Shown one piece after another: positions 34,150 to 45,973 of a stretch of DNA of 64,000 nucleotides (position 1 is the stretch's first letter; every line of letters starts with the position of its first letter). Source of the stretch: Saccharina japonica. Its lineage: Eukaryota; Sar; Phaeophyceae; Laminariales; Laminariaceae. The stretch covers positions 124,001-188,000 of the forward strand of contig MEHQ01003893.1 of the NCBI GenBank assembly GCA_008828725.1. Reading direction: 5' to 3'. The notes below the pieces were generated by a model. The model worked only from the letters and a program-made list of their open reading frames with translations. It searched no databases and had not been told where the DNA came from. A program made the translations under genes and the position numbers.

Positions 34150-35720
34150 TCGCAGCCCTAAACCTTTCGTTTCCTGGCATATTTGCTGCCCACCTCGCAT
34201 CTCTCCTCTCCCCCTTCGACGTTTCCAGCGCTCTCTTTTGGGGCTGATTTTTCCACAAGTAACCGAATACACAAAAAGGTGCAAGGAAACCGTGGTGCAA
34301 CACTAACCCTTCCCCTTTTAAGCCCCCCTCCCCCCCGTCCGACTACCGCCATGCACGATATGAGTACGCACGCCCACCCGCCCCCCTCCACCCCCCCCCC
34401 CACCCCCACTCTGCCCACACCGCAGGCCGAATTTCGAACTTGCCTCCACGACGTTTCCAACGTTTTCTTTTTGACATATTTTGGGAAACAGCACATAAAA
34501 AAAAGAAAAAGAAGGATCTAGCGCGAAACAATTTCCGTCCCCTTCCGTGCCACCCTCGCTTGGCGCATCCCACACATACCCCCCCCCCGCCCCTGCCTCC
34601 ACGAGGTTTGCCATGTTAAGAATTTGGATTTCTTTGTTCCAAGACAAAGCAAACCAAATACAATAATCACACGGCTCCCTACACGGTACAAAGACCCTTC
34701 CCACGGTAGTGATTGGGAGTCTTGGGGGCTCAGTATGCCCTGAAGGATTGAGGTCCTTAAACTGAGCAACTGCTGGTTAGGACGATGTTTTCCCTGCAAT
34801 AGAGCGTTTTTCTTTCAACTAGCTTGGACGAGTTGGGCGAACAAGCGTTCTTCAAAATACGGTTTCGGGTGTATGAGATGTTGAGCTCGTGTGAGGAGTT
34901 TGAGGAGCTCAGATACTAAGGCATCACCCCTACAAGGCATTCCTCACAACAATTTACCCATTACTCTTTCTGTCCATGTTTCCGACACGCCTGCCCTGCG
35001 CACCCCGCATCCTCTCTCTCACCCCGGGCTCCACGCGATTTCCCACGGTTTCAGTTGTACTTATTTCCGAGAACCAAAAAACAAACCGAAGAAACACAAG
35101 ACACTACAAAACATGGGACAAGACAACCCAGCTCCCCTTATGTCCCCCATCCCCCTACTCCCCACTCTGCCAACCCCACATCCTTCTTTTCTCCCCTGCC
35201 TCCACGAGGTTTCCAATGTTTGATTTAAGCATATTTTCGCGAAGACACAGTAATGAGCAAATGTTGCGGTAAGGGGTTATGGGTTATTTCATAAGCTCCT
35301 CTCACATGAGGAGCTTAAACATATATCACCCCGAAACAAAAACTTCGAAAGAACTCCTCTTTGGGCATTCCTTTAAGCGCTACCTACAGTAGCCCAACAA
35401 AACAAATAAAAAAAAACTGTGAATATGTAGCTCCATACTAACCGGGAGTCGCTCACTTTGAGTCGAGGAACCTCAACCCGTCAAGACATATTGAGCCAAA
35501 AACATCGAAACCCCTGCTGTACGACATACGTTTGTACGAATTCTGAAGGTGTATGACCAAGGAAAAACCTTGAGCAAGACTACTCTCTTGATCGCTCCCC
35601 CCCTTTCTCCCTCGGTATTGCCTACCCCGCATCCCCCCTCTCACCCCTGCCTCCACGAGGTTTCCCGCATTGCCAACCTTGGCGCCCCGTCTCATCGAAC
35701 GCCCTGCTCTGGTGCTCTTC
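34150..35720. repeat. Degenerate array with CTGCCTCCACGAGGTTTCC motif
   Basis: A pyrimidine-rich lead (CCCACTCTGCCNACNCCGCATCC) followed by CTCCACGANGTTTCCNA recurs, diverged, near 34180, 34410, 34580, 35010, 35185 and 35640. Spacing is irregular (170-450 bp). On the minus strand each unit reads as a short GNLVEAGxRGG-like peptide. An A-family tail fragment (CATGCACGATATGAGTACGC) is at 34350-34370. It lies in a large ORC5 intron. Confidence 0.5.
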
Positions 35721-36370
35721 GCAGTGAAAACATCGCGGTCTTCAGGAAAAGGCACGAGAGGGTGGGACGCAGGGAAGGGAGGGAGGGGAGGGGGGGGCAT
35801 GGCCGGTTGTTGGATGTTTTTTGCCTGATTGGTTCAACAAAGGACGGATTAAATGATTGTGTGTTTGGGCGTAGGAAAACACTCGACGTAATCACACAAA
35901 AATGAAAATCAAAACGAAACCAGTCATTTCACATAAACAAAAACCAATACATACCGTGTGTCGCCGACGAAGCCAAATATTACCCGCAACAAAACGCGCT
36001 CCAAGTGGAAACTCAAGCCGCTTGCTTTACACGTTGCTACTACCTAGCAAGCAGAAAAAAAACAACACACAGCAAAAAGCGCAAACTAAAAAATTGCTTT
36101 CGAATCTCGAGTTATGGCTCATACATCAGGTGATGGTCAGCGGAATCAAACTCTCAATCGCTGTGCGAGGCGTAACAATAAAAGCATTTATGAATAGTTT
36201 CCGCTAAAAACGGCTACGTAGTCTGACCAAAGAAACGGTACACAGATGCTATATATTACACACTGATGGTCAACGTCAGCAAATTATTGTGACCGAGCGA
36301 CAGCCCGAGTCCCTCCCGCATCCCGCCCCTACCCTCCCCGAAAACAAATGAAAAAAAAAAAAAAGCCCAC
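35721..36370. other. ORC5 intron, nothing recognised
   Basis: No supported feature apart from an A-run at 36349-36364 (a pyrimidine run on the minus strand) just downstream of the ORC5 donor. Confidence 0.4.
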
Positions 36371-36574
36371 CAGTGTCTCTCGAGTTGTGGCTTGCCAGGT
36401 AAGCCGCCACCAGCAAAGTCTTGCCGTTGCGCGACAACCCTAACTCGTGTTTCTTCCCAGTCCCCGCGCGAGTCCCCGCCACGGATCCCTGCCCACTAGC
36501 TGACAACGAAGCCGCAGCCCCACCTCCCAATGCCCCTCCCGATCCTCCGCCGCTACCTCGGTCGTCTTCGTCTC
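36371..36574 (-). CDS. ORC5: ORC5 exon, middle region
   Basis: On the minus strand it runs from acceptor ATCAAAACAG to donor GTGGGC. Entry carries two codon bases (GA), which complete Gly with the single G left by exon 45973-45649; this exact phase match links the two exons. An acidic/Gly-rich stretch (DEDDRGSGGGSGG) precedes a variable linker and then GKTLLVAAYLASHNSRDTG. The A-A-Y-L-A-S-(H/Y)-N core is a hallmark of ORC5, at the helix that opens its C-terminal half. The exon leaves with one codon base, so at least one more exon, presumably the basic linker, should lie before 28993 or 31134. Confidence 0.85.
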
Positions 36575-36754
36575 CTGTTTTGATGAAATTTACACCGAAC
36601 TATTGTTATGATGGGTGGACTGCTTCCTGGGTCAGCAGTCTACAACAATTGTGGCCAGCGCTGATTTTGTGATTCGGGCATTTCGCTGAAAGTTGTGGGC
36701 TGAGAGTATAATAGCGATTATTTGTGTTTGGTAACGTGTTGAAGAGAACGTAAT

Positions 36755-36830
36755 AGGGGGGGGGGGGGAGACCTCTGGTCTCTACTCATACGCGTGAGCG
36801 GATCAACAGATTCAACACTTGAATGGTAAA
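36755..36830 (-). mobile_element. G14 tract with related poly-C-tailed family
   Basis: The + strand reads AATA, 14 G, AGACCTCTGGTCTCTACTCATACGC. On the minus strand this ends ATGAGTAGAGACC..TCT plus C14, a variant of the ATGAGTAC-poly-C end. It is perhaps a third family. Confidence 0.4.
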
Positions 36831-36899
36831 GTCCGCAGGTCGCTTACTTTTGGATGCTGCCCAAACTATAATCGGGACGTTACTGTAGTTTAGTTACAT

Positions 36900-37335
36900 T
36901 AAACCTCGCTTCGAGCGAAGAGGCCGTGCCTTTGTCGTCACAACCGCCAACTCCTCCAGCATCACAGCAACCACCAATCCCTCCGCCGCCACTACAACCA
37001 CAACCAGAGCCGCCAATACCACCAACACTACCACCACAAACTCCAACAGAACCAACACCAACACCGCCACCACCACCGCCACCACCAACACCAAAACTAA
37101 CACCAACACCAACACTAACACTAACACTAACACCAACACCAACACCAACACCAACACCAACACCAACACCAACACCAACACCAACACCAACACCAACACC
37201 AACACCAACACCAACACCAACACCAACACCAACACCAACACCAACACCAACACCAACACCAACACCAACACCAACGCCAACGCCAACACCAACACCAACA
37301 CCAACACCAACACCAACACCAACACCACTATCCCC
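36900..37335. repeat. (CCAACA)n hexanucleotide microsatellite
   Basis: An imperfect CCA/ACC-rich lead is followed by near-perfect CCAACA units from about 37085 to 37325. The long frames reading PTPTPT, LVLVLV and VGVGVG are translations of the repeat, not genes. Confidence 0.9.
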
Positions 37336-38545
37336 ACCACTGTCACCAGCACTACCAACTGCACCAGCACTACCAACGTGCACCTCCACCCGCGCGCAAA
37401 GAAGGGACCGGGGGTGTGCATGCCCCCCCCCCCACACACGTAGCACCGATAAGACGGTGGTGCCAAATGCACCCATTGTTTTTGCCACTTGACGCAACTC
37501 GACAAGGCTCGTATTTGCAACACTCCTGTCACCGAAACCCACAAAGAAGCACTGAGCACCGGTATTACGAATATACTATCAAGAGAGACAGAGAGAGCAT
37601 AATTACTCGACACAACCCAACAACACCAGCATTTGCGACAAGCGCGTCAGTATAACCCGCACGACTACACGGGAACATAACATACCTGGTATATATATAT
37701 ATATATACCAGGTGTATGAAAGAATCACAAGCAGCTTGCGAATATGAGTTTCGACGAAATCCTAGATCCGGCCGCTGAGGTGTATTTTTCATCCGTATAC
37801 ATACATCGTGTGGGCATGATGTAGATACAGCAACACCGTTGGAGCCTAACACTTCAGGACAAGCTCACACCGTTGGAGTCTCACACCTCAGAACAGGACT
37901 ATCATGCAACCTGGATCGCCCCAAAATATTGGACAAGAAACAAAAGCATTTTCGACGCATATACCACAGTCTGTGACGCAACTATACACCAAAACGAGCA
38001 CTGGCGTAGGAGTTTCTCACCGTGCAGTCGCTTCGAGGTCTCTCGCAAGAGGGGCTTCAACCCCGCCACCAGCTCGCTGTCCTCTGCACGATCACACGAG
38101 CACATGCGCACGCGTACAAACGCGCATCCACGGGCACGTACAAGCACGTAAATGGGGCGTGGAGTTCCCAATGAGTCTGTTAGAGTTCAGTCGAACAATC
38201 AAGCAAGTCCGCGAAACAAGTACTTAGCCATCTTCTCATAAATACTGCGTTGCGCCCACTATTTCAGCGAAATACTACAGGTGCTTGGGAATATACTACC
38301 AGGTATCATACAGAGCATCACAGCTTGGGTACACGTTGCAGTACATACCGGGAGTCGCAGTCTCCCCGAAAACCGGAACCGCTCAAACAAACGAAAAAAA
38401 CGATTTTCTCATTTAATCTTCAAATAATTCGTGGACTATGGGACAGCCAACAAGAAACGCCTCATCTGAACAAGCCTTGGAAATATTTTACCATGACACA
38501 AATCCTGAGCAGCCTCGAGTATAGACCACTTTCAAGGGTGTACTG
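37336..38545. other. ORC5 intron, mostly featureless
   Basis: A hairpin at about 37682-37714 has ATACCTGGTAT, an AT stretch, and ATACCAGGTGT. Two diverged copies of CACACCGTTGGAGTCTCACACCTCAG / CACCGTTGGAGCCTAACACTTCAG are near 37829-37895. No gene is supported. Confidence 0.4.
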
Positions 38546-39330
38546 GACAGGTCGTCGATGAGAACGATATTGTTAAGGCTACTCTATAAAATGTCTAATG
38601 TTCGTACAGGTCGACGCTGAGCACGAATTTTTAAAGGCTATCGAAGGGCTTAATGTACAGGTCGCCGCTGAGCACGATTGTTTTTAAGGCTACTATATGA
38701 AATGTTTAATGTTCGTACAGGTCGCCGCTGAGCACGACGTTTTCTAAGTCAACTATCAAAGGGTTTAATGTACAGGTCGCCGCTGAGGACGGCTGTTTTA
38801 AGGCTACTCTATAAAATGTTTAATGTTCGTACAGGTCGCCGCTGAGCACGACGTCTTATTAAGTCCACTATGAAAGGGCTTCATGTACAGGTCGCCGCTG
38901 AGCACGACGTTTTTTCAAGTCAACTATTTTTATTTTAGTTTATTTTTATTTGTTTTTCCCATCCCATTCATTATCTTCGCACTTCCGTCTTTCGCCCTCC
39001 CTAGTCGTAACTCAGATCCGGGGTCACAAAGTAGGCTCCTCTCCCTCCTCCCCCACTTCGGTTCTTGCCTTGCATTTTTATCGCGAGAAGTGATCAGCAG
39101 TTTCTTCCCTTGTCAACTCTCGTCGAAATTTGCTTACCCACGCTATAATATGCGCTCTCGACAGTCGGTGTCATTTGAGAATAAAAACCTCCATGGGGAG
39201 AATCGAACCCTCGACATCCGGCCCTACAGGCGTCGTGGCTACCAGATAGACCACCGGGGCGACCGGCTAACTATAAAAGGGTTTAATGTACAGGTCGCCG
39301 CTGAGCACGATTTTTTCAGTCCAAACTTAT
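38546..39330. repeat. About 57-bp satellite, eight or more units
   Basis: GTACAGGTCGCCGCTGAGCACGA recurs, with small changes, at about 38546, 38606, 38653, 38715, 38772, 38830, 38885 and 39289. The spacers alternate between AAGGCTACTNTATNAAATGTTTAATGTTC and AAGTCAACTATNAAAGGGNTTNATG. A SINE interrupts the array at 38928. Confidence 0.85.
38928..39266 (-). mobile_element. tRNA-derived SINE inserted in satellite
   Basis: On the minus strand the head reads GGTCGCCCCGGTGGTCTATC (A-box region) and GAGGGTTCGATTCTCCCC (B box). The body reads CTTCTCGCGATAAAAATGC, GTGGGGGAGGAGGGAGAGG and GGATCTGAGTTACGACTAGG, ending AATGGGATGGG and an A-rich tail. The flanks share AACTAT (TCAACTAT / CTAACTAT), a likely short target duplication. 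This is the most complete copy in the window. Confidence 0.8.
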
Positions 39331-40233
39331 TAGCGTCCCCCCAAAAAGTGAACCCAACGCCCTTCTTGGGCTATCTCTTATTCGCGGTGGTGTCGATGCT
39401 GTCAACAATACTACTATAGGGCAACTCCGGAATCAACCAACCCTGTCAAATCAAACATTGCATAAATCCAACATGGCTAGAGAATGTTGTTTCAATCGAG
39501 AGTTTTGCAGGAATCGAACCTCAAATCAACCAAGAATATAATGTGGTACATTGAACAAAAACCCGAAATCCCTATTACCCCGTCCAGGGGGCAGCTCACT
39601 CGCTGCCAAACGTTTTAGTCTGAAACATCGCTTAAATTACCAATCAGGGCTTATAATTGAAAGATATATGCTCACCGTAAGCCGTCCGCTGCCATCCTGA
39701 GGAACGCCGACGGCCAATTAAAACCCGCAAGGAACTGGAAATCGCGGCTGCAAAACTGAAACTCGTTTTGCTCACAATATATATACCAGGTACATAAGAG
39801 CTGGTTCAGGCATATCACCCATAATTTCGTCAGTCACGAATGCCGCATGCAATAGCAACTCCAATGTCACATATTCGATATCATGCTGACCGCCATGAAA
39901 AGTGGAAGAGGGCGACATCGCCATTTTTTGTTCAAGGACCTAGAACTGGCGCTACTGCCGAAAATGTGGCCCGACCAATCACAGGCCTTCAAAGTGGTCA
40001 ACAATAGTCAGGCGTTTCCGTAGGAAAACATTTTTCCCCCTCAATTTTTTTTCTGAACGAGCCGCTTCCAGGTGGTCCAAGGCATGTTTGTACAAAGTTT
40101 CACGCAAATATTCGAAGATCTGACCGCGTATGAACATATTAAGTCATATTTAACGCCCAAAATCGATTATATACTGAAACTAAGTAATTACGAGACAAAG
40201 CCTATTTTTGCACTTTTACCGCATAAAAGTCCA
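39331..40233. other. ORC5 intron with one exon-border relic
   Basis: Apart from 39670-39720, nothing is recognised. ATACCAGGTAC lies near 39784. Confidence 0.4.
39670..39720 (-). pseudogene. Relic of ORC5 exon 3' border
   Basis: The + strand GCTCACCGTAAGCCGTCCGC followed by GCCATCCTGAGGAACGCCG matches the end of exon 45973-45649 (GCTCACCGTAGCCGTCTTCC..CCGCCATCTTTAGGTACGCCGG), donor included. The decoded minus-strand peptide FLRMAADG compares with YLKMAEDG. Similar relics are at 44287 and 45357. Confidence 0.6.
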
Positions 40234-40488
40234 AATGTCCACGCCGTTTTCGGAGGTAGGCCCTGAAATTTGGTACACGTGTTTTATGCTACCCGAGCCT
40301 TTTACGAATGGTTTTATTTTTATTTTTTTTCGCCGGAAATTTTGGATCTCCTAAGACCCAAATTTCCCAATTTTACATAACAAACAATATCTGACGGAAG
40401 AAAAAAAAAAAAAAAACGTCTCGGGTAGGGCGCATAAAACACGTGTGCCAAATTTCAGGGTCTATCTCCAAAAAACGGCGTGGACATT
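40234..40488. repeat. Foldback element with about 65-bp arms
   Basis: The left arm contains AATGTCCACGCCGTTTTCGG and TTGGTACACGTGTTTTATGC; the right arm contains GCATAAAACACGTGTGCCAA and CCGTGGACATT-like complements (ACGGCGTGGACATT). The loop includes an A-run. It resembles a small MITE or hairpin element. Confidence 0.75.
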
Positions 40489-43218
40489 GGCCACTGAATG
40501 AATTTTCCGCGGTATACTTGAACCAGCCTGTATATATATACAAGGCTTTCCTACGTAGTGGTCATAGTAAGGGCGACGCAAGAAATACGGGTTACCTCGA
40601 CCGCAGCAGAGCATCAACATGCAGCAGCAACAGCAACAAAATCAGCAAAAACGACAGAAGCCACTAGACTGCTGCATCTTCACCTAAAACCGAGGAGTGC
40701 GGACAAAGCGTTTACACGAAGAAGGAAACTAAAGTAAACAACGTGTACGTACGAACTCTCGTTTAGTTTTGTATCATGCTGCCACCTGCTGGTAAAATAT
40801 GTGCGTACAACAGTACCTCTTACATTTCACTACTTGCTACTGCTGTTTTATACGTGCATCATAGCCAGCCACAAAGAAAGGCGTTTGCTTTGGGCCTTTC
40901 ATTCCATTTGTTTTGCTGGCAACTTGTAGGCAACAAAAATGTCACGGTGTCTATCATTGTACTGCTGTATATCAGACGGCTCGTTCGCCTCACGGCCATA
41001 GTGCCGAGTGTTGTACTGGGCTGCTGTGCGACCGCGTGTATGCGCAATGTAGGTGGGAATGGGGGCCAGGGATTTGTCGTACTACTTATGGCTGAAGTTT
41101 TTTTTTTTTAACTCAGTAACAACAGAGTATGTGTACTCGGGAGGTAGAATCAGCGCCGCTTTTTCTTTTCATCCAACGAAAACATAAATAATACAAGGTT
41201 CCCCTCCGGGACGTGCCTAGGGGAGTGGCGCAAGGACAAATCGAAAATCTACTATTAATATAAAACATGCGATATTGTATCATACGCATAATATCATATT
41301 GCATACTGGTAGTACATAAGTACGACGTTATGAAATATCTGCGTAGTACTATACATAAAATCAGACGTTTAAAAAACTGTACCTGCATTTTTGGGGATAA
41401 AACATACTCGGAAATATGATGGAACCATTAATATTGACTCGACCGTTAGAGATTTGTTAAGGATCCCGCCAATTTTTTTATTATATTAAAATTTGTCAAT
41501 ATTTTATTGTTGTGGCGCTCAAGGTCAGGATACCGCACACGCACGCACGCGTGACATATGGGACACAGCAGTTCTCGTACAACAGTAGTGGTGGGATAGT
41601 ATTTGCAGAAGAAGTAGAAAAGGATGCACCGAAGAAGAGGCTGAAACTCTCGACCAAACCTGCCTACGTAAAAAAATCCACTTGGTTTTTGTTTGCTGTC
41701 TGTCTTATATATATGTGGGGTCTGGGTTATATTACACGCACAATAATACAAAAAAAAACAAAAACAAAATGCATCGCTATGAGGATCGAACTCAAGCCTT
41801 CACATTCAAAATCGGACATGGTGACCATTTGACTATATGACCAAAAATGATTTGCCCAAATACCGGTACAGTATTATTTGTCGCGACTCGCGCCAGGCGC
41901 ACGACACATACATCATGCAAGCACAGGCAGGCAGCAGACAGCAGCGCACAAGAGAGAGAGAGGTGTGGTGTGATTGCTGATGACGGATGTGCAAGCCCCC
42001 GATGAAGTAACCACTAATAGCTACAGCAGTACCCGGCGAACCTGCCACAGGAACGCCTGCTGCTGCTTGTGCTTCTAGGCGGGCTGTTACCTCGTTTGTG
42101 TTCGTCGCGTGTTGTCTGATGTCTCGTAGATTTCTGGGGTGAGCTTCAGGGAAGAAACACAAACAATCGAAAATATAAGGACAGCAGTTGATATACTCCA
42201 AGATCCTCCTACTTGTATGATATTGGATCAAAGAGGCCATTACATTTCCGGCTAGCGTGAGCGTGAGTCAGTCGCACACATCAGGACAACTGAAAGGTAG
42301 ATGGTGGATTACGGGGCAGGCTCCGATAGACACAGCTAAGCCACAGCAGAACAGCGCAGATGGGTGTGTCATCCACGCACGGTGTTACCTGCTGGTGTTT
42401 ATTAGGCAGAGTTGTAACGTTGTGCTCTCTGCACATGTTATGTTGTCTATCTGTGTCTGGGCTCTCCTGTGTGCTCATGATCAGCCCGTGAAAGCGGGGC
42501 AAACAACAGGACATTACGGTATTATTTACTGGCACGTACGTACGAAACACGGCCTCATGCAGAAAACCCGGGAAATCGGCTTATCCACTCCCGCGGGAAA
42601 AAAAACTTCGAGCGCCCGCCACGCGAGCCACAGAGCTCGGATCGAGCCCAAACCTCGACCAATGTGTCCGGCCGGGCTTGCTGTGTCGGGGCACTTAGCG
42701 TTTTGCCGAAAAGTGCTCGTACGAAGAGAAAAGTTGCGAAAAGTGCGAAAATTTCACAAACATAACTATACATATGAAAATAATCAAGAACAAAACAAAA
42801 CTTGCTGCACTTCTGACAAAACAACTCTAAATGCGAAAAAAACTCAACAATAACAGAGTACGTATTTGTACTCGGTAGGTAGAATCAGCACCGCTCTCTT
42901 TTGTGGAGGTGGAGTATGGGCAACACCGACAACATGAGCAGAAGCATAAGCACAAACAGCATCAGCACCGCAGCTTTCTTTTCATCCAACAAAACAAATA
43001 TCATGCGAAAACAACAGAGTATATAACAGCCGATTTTCCTAATTGAGAATTGCCTTTCCGATAAAAAATCAATAATATGGAAATCATGAAGAACACAAAA
43101 AAAAATTGCTGCACTTCTAAAATATAATATGAAAAGAATGAAGAAAAATTATCTTGCTGCGTCGACAACAACATCGTGTATCGATGGCGTGCGCGTTTTT
43201 TCTGGTCGGTTGTTTCCT
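40489..43218. other. ORC5 intron, no gene supported
   Basis: Partial copies of the 43219 tandem unit (GTACTCGGNAGGTAGAATCAGC) are at about 41132 and 42870. The 198-codon + frame at 42257-42853 and the 111-codon frame at 40776 show no recognisable family. Confidence 0.4.
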
Positions 43219-43995
43219 GGTATATGCGGGATAATTACCATACTCAATAACAACAGAGAGAGGGTGTTTGTACTCGGCAGGTAGAATCAGCACAGCTTTC
43301 TTTTGTGGAGGTGGAGTATGGGCAACACACGATTGGGTTGATACTCTGTAGTCGAATGAGGAGAAAGCAACGTGCATCTGTAAAACAATTTGATAAAATA
43401 TTGTTCAGTCAAATCGTACAAAATACGATAAATAGTTTTCACGCGGGGCAATCGCTGTTCATACATCGCTGTAGACGAAGGAGCAGCGGCAACAGCAACA
43501 TACGGAACAGCAGCAGTAGCAACAGCAACATACCTGGTATGGAACAGCAGCAGCAGCAGCACAGGAGTACACAGATCCGCACAACTACCGCTGCTACTAC
43601 TATATGCGGGATAATGATCATACTCAACAACAACAGAGAGAGGGTGTATGTATGTATGTATTCGGCAGGTGGAATCAGCACAGCTTTCTTTTGTCGAGGT
43701 GGAAGTATGGGCAACACATAATTGGTAGCAGCGTGTTGATACTTTGTAGTCGAATGAGGAGAAAGCTAGGTATCTGTAAAACAATTTGAAAATATATTGT
43801 TTAGTCAAATCGTACAAAATACGATAAATAGTTTTTCACGCGGGGCAATCGCTGTTCATACATCGCTGTAGACGAAGGAGCAGCAGCAACAGCAACATGC
43901 GGAACAGCAGCAGCAGCAATAGCAACATATGGAACAGCAGCAGCAGCAGCACAGGAGTACACACATACGCACAACTACCGCTGCTACTACTGTAG
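43219..43995. repeat. Two tandem copies of about 385-bp unit
   Basis: Both copies contain AACAACAGAGAGAGGGTGT, a GGCAGGTNGAATCAGCACAG block, GTCGAATGAGGAGAAAGC, GATAAATAGTTTT, CATCGCTGTAGACGAAGG and a CAG/AAC-rich end finishing ACAACTACCGCTGCTACTAC. Copy 2 has an extra ATGT microsatellite. Confidence 0.8.
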
Positions 43996-44944
43996 TAAAG
44001 CTGCTGCTCCTGCTGCTCCTGCTGTGTGTACCTACCTCCCAACTTCGAAAGCGGGACAGCTTCGAAAGTGGAACACTTGGCAAAGTACAATAATAAAATA
44101 TCAAGTACAACACAGAGAAAGTAACCCGTAAAGATGATACGGACCACTGCGGACCACTCTCTACTTCAAGCACAGATCTATATATGGTTCTATATATCCG
44201 TCCCAGGCTATATCTCGAGGTGCACTGGCACAGTATTGAAAACCGTCTTCTAACGAAACATTGCGACTGTTAAAATAAACTCTGCTGCTCACCATATAGC
44301 GGTCGCTCGCCATGTTGAGGCACCGGCATCCTTTCGAGAACCACTTCAAAAATCGCGGCTTCAAACTGAAATTCGGTTGAATCACCACACATCCTGTGAT
44401 CTACGTATTGAAAATTGTTTCAAAACCAAAAACCGCGTCTTCAAATACGTACGTATATAACTACAAAAAGTACGTATCAACTCGTCTGGGCTGGTCGGTA
44501 TTACTTGCCGGCGGTTACTTGCCTTATAAGGGTGGCTACTTTTCATTATGTAGCTTTCAAAAGATTGTTTTACGTTCTTCGTTCTTGCCCGGTGGCTACG
44601 TACGCACGAGAGTAGCCGGTACGGGGAAAAAACGCCTGCGGTCGCGTTCTCCTTTTTTTTCAGCTTGCGACATCCCCCCGGGACTTGAAGCCAACCATAT
44701 TTCCCGAAGGGCGACCTTGAATACGCATACAACTTGTACCACGTATGGAATTACGAGCGAGCGCTAGAATTCTAAATTTAAGACGGCGCCAAACCAAAAC
44801 GAAAGGGTCTTTCCTTTTCGTGTTCTTGCCTGAAGCGTCCGCCTTTATGCGGCCTCTCGTACAGGTTGACGACAGCTACAAGTATCCTGCCGAGGGAATT
44901 TCCTGGCGACAGCAAAAACAGCTGTATACCCCACAGGATGACTT
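43996..44944. other. ORC5 intron with exon-border relic
   Basis: At 44287-44330 the + strand reads GCTCACCATATAGCGGTCGC then CCATGTTGAGGCACCGGCA, a diverged copy of the ORC5 exon donor border (minus peptide CLNMASDRYM). No gene is otherwise supported. Confidence 0.45.
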
Positions 44945-45140
44945 GCTACAGGAACGGTCCCTCTATCGTAGTGTCGGTATATATGCGTCCAGCATCAATA
45001 CCGGCACTATAGCAGCAACCGGCACTACATACTCCGCACACTGCCACACTGGTTAATCCCACCTGTGCCAAGAGATTCTACCCAGGCACTATAGAACGGG
45101 CAACCGGTATTACTCGACCGGCATTATAGAAGGGCGCCTA
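44945..45140 (+). repeat. Dispersed repeat rich in ACCGGCACTATAG, second copy
   Basis: Collinear with 25040-25200. CCGGCACTATAGCAGC, CCGGCACTAC, TCCGCACACTGCCAC, AGGCACTATAG and CCGGCATTATAG recur within it. Confidence 0.55.
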
Positions 45141-45356
45141 CCGTATACTGAAATCAATATAATAAGATAACACACACCCTGGGACGAATTTTAGCGCCGA
45201 TTTCCTGCAAAACCAGGGGACGGGGGGGGGGGCACACAGCGAAACTAACGGCATTGGAAAAACCTTAGGATGTATCTCCTCAAGATCTTTCCAACGACGC
45301 GTCGCTCGGTTGTCGAGCAACGTGGGTTATTTTGCGCGTTATGCGGTATGCGATCT

Positions 45357-45400
45357 TCTCATGGCAGCCGTCGTCCGACATCTTGAGGTACGCCGGCACC
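45357..45400 (-). pseudogene. Relic of ORC5 exon 3' border, donor lost
   Basis: TCTCATGGCAGCCGTCGTCC then ACATCTTGAGGTACGCCGGC matches the donor end of exon 45973-45649. The minus peptide is VPAYLKMSDDG compared with WPAYLKMAEDG. The donor GTGAGC has become ATGAGA, so it cannot splice. Confidence 0.65.
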
Positions 45401-45648
45401 CTCTATACAGCAGTATACATTCTGAAAATACCTTTAAAAAAATGAAAATCGCTGCTTTGGCTGGTACGAACATATTGTTTTCTTACCACATAGCAGCAGC
45501 CCTTGAAGCTCCGGCACTCGATTGAAAATTGCTTCAAAATTACGAAACAAACCCTATCGCACAGCCGAGGTGTGTCATATTTACTGTCCTAATACACTGA
45601 AAAAAACGCGGCTCCACATAAACATTCATGTAAATGTTGTCTGCTCAC

Positions 45649-45973
45649 CGTAGCCGTCTTCCGCCATCTTTAGGTACGCCGGCCACAGCCGCGCGGCCTC
45701 GTTGCCCAGCTCCCACGCGTCCCACGTCTCGCTCCGCAGGCCCTGCACCAGCGCCGCCGCCAGCTTGCGAAACAGTTTCCGACTCTTCCTCCCCTTATCT
45801 CCACCGCCTTCTTCCACCCCTCTGCTGCCTCCTCCTCCTGCACCACTAGCGCTACCTCTCCCGCCTAGGGTCGCTTCCCCGAGGTTCAGGTTGGAGCTGA
45901 TGTTTCCGAGGTCGGCGTCGAGGTCGACGCCAAAAGAGTGGGCCGTCGCCGCCACCACATCAGGGAGGTCCTT
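45649..45973 (-). CDS. ORC5: ORC5 exon, lid/middle region
   Basis: This 325-bp exon runs from acceptor CCTCGTCAG to donor GTGAGCAG. Entry is phase 0 (it matches the phase-0 end of exon 49926) and one base is left at exit (it matches the two-base entry of exon 36574). The peptide starts KDLPDVVAATAHSFGVDLDA and carries a Gly/Ser-rich insert (GGRGSASGAGGGGSRG). It then has KLFRKLAAALVQGLRSETWD and WELGNEAARLWPAYLKMAEDG. The last part matches the ORC5 segment in which a helix (VFYTVCRDLKELR in the human protein) leads to (L/F)-(W/F)-P-K-Y-x-E-P. The exon is GC-rich, unlike the surrounding repeats. Both its borders have decayed copies in the adjacent introns. Confidence 0.85.

Noticed and set aside
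36880..37613. ORFs of 188-239 codons (PTPTPT, VGVGVG, LVLVLV)
   Set aside because: They are translations of the (CCAACA)n microsatellite on both strands.
42257..42853. 198-codon + strand ORF
   Set aside because: It lies inside an ORC5 intron, shows no domain, signal peptide or splice context, and has low-complexity composition at the end.
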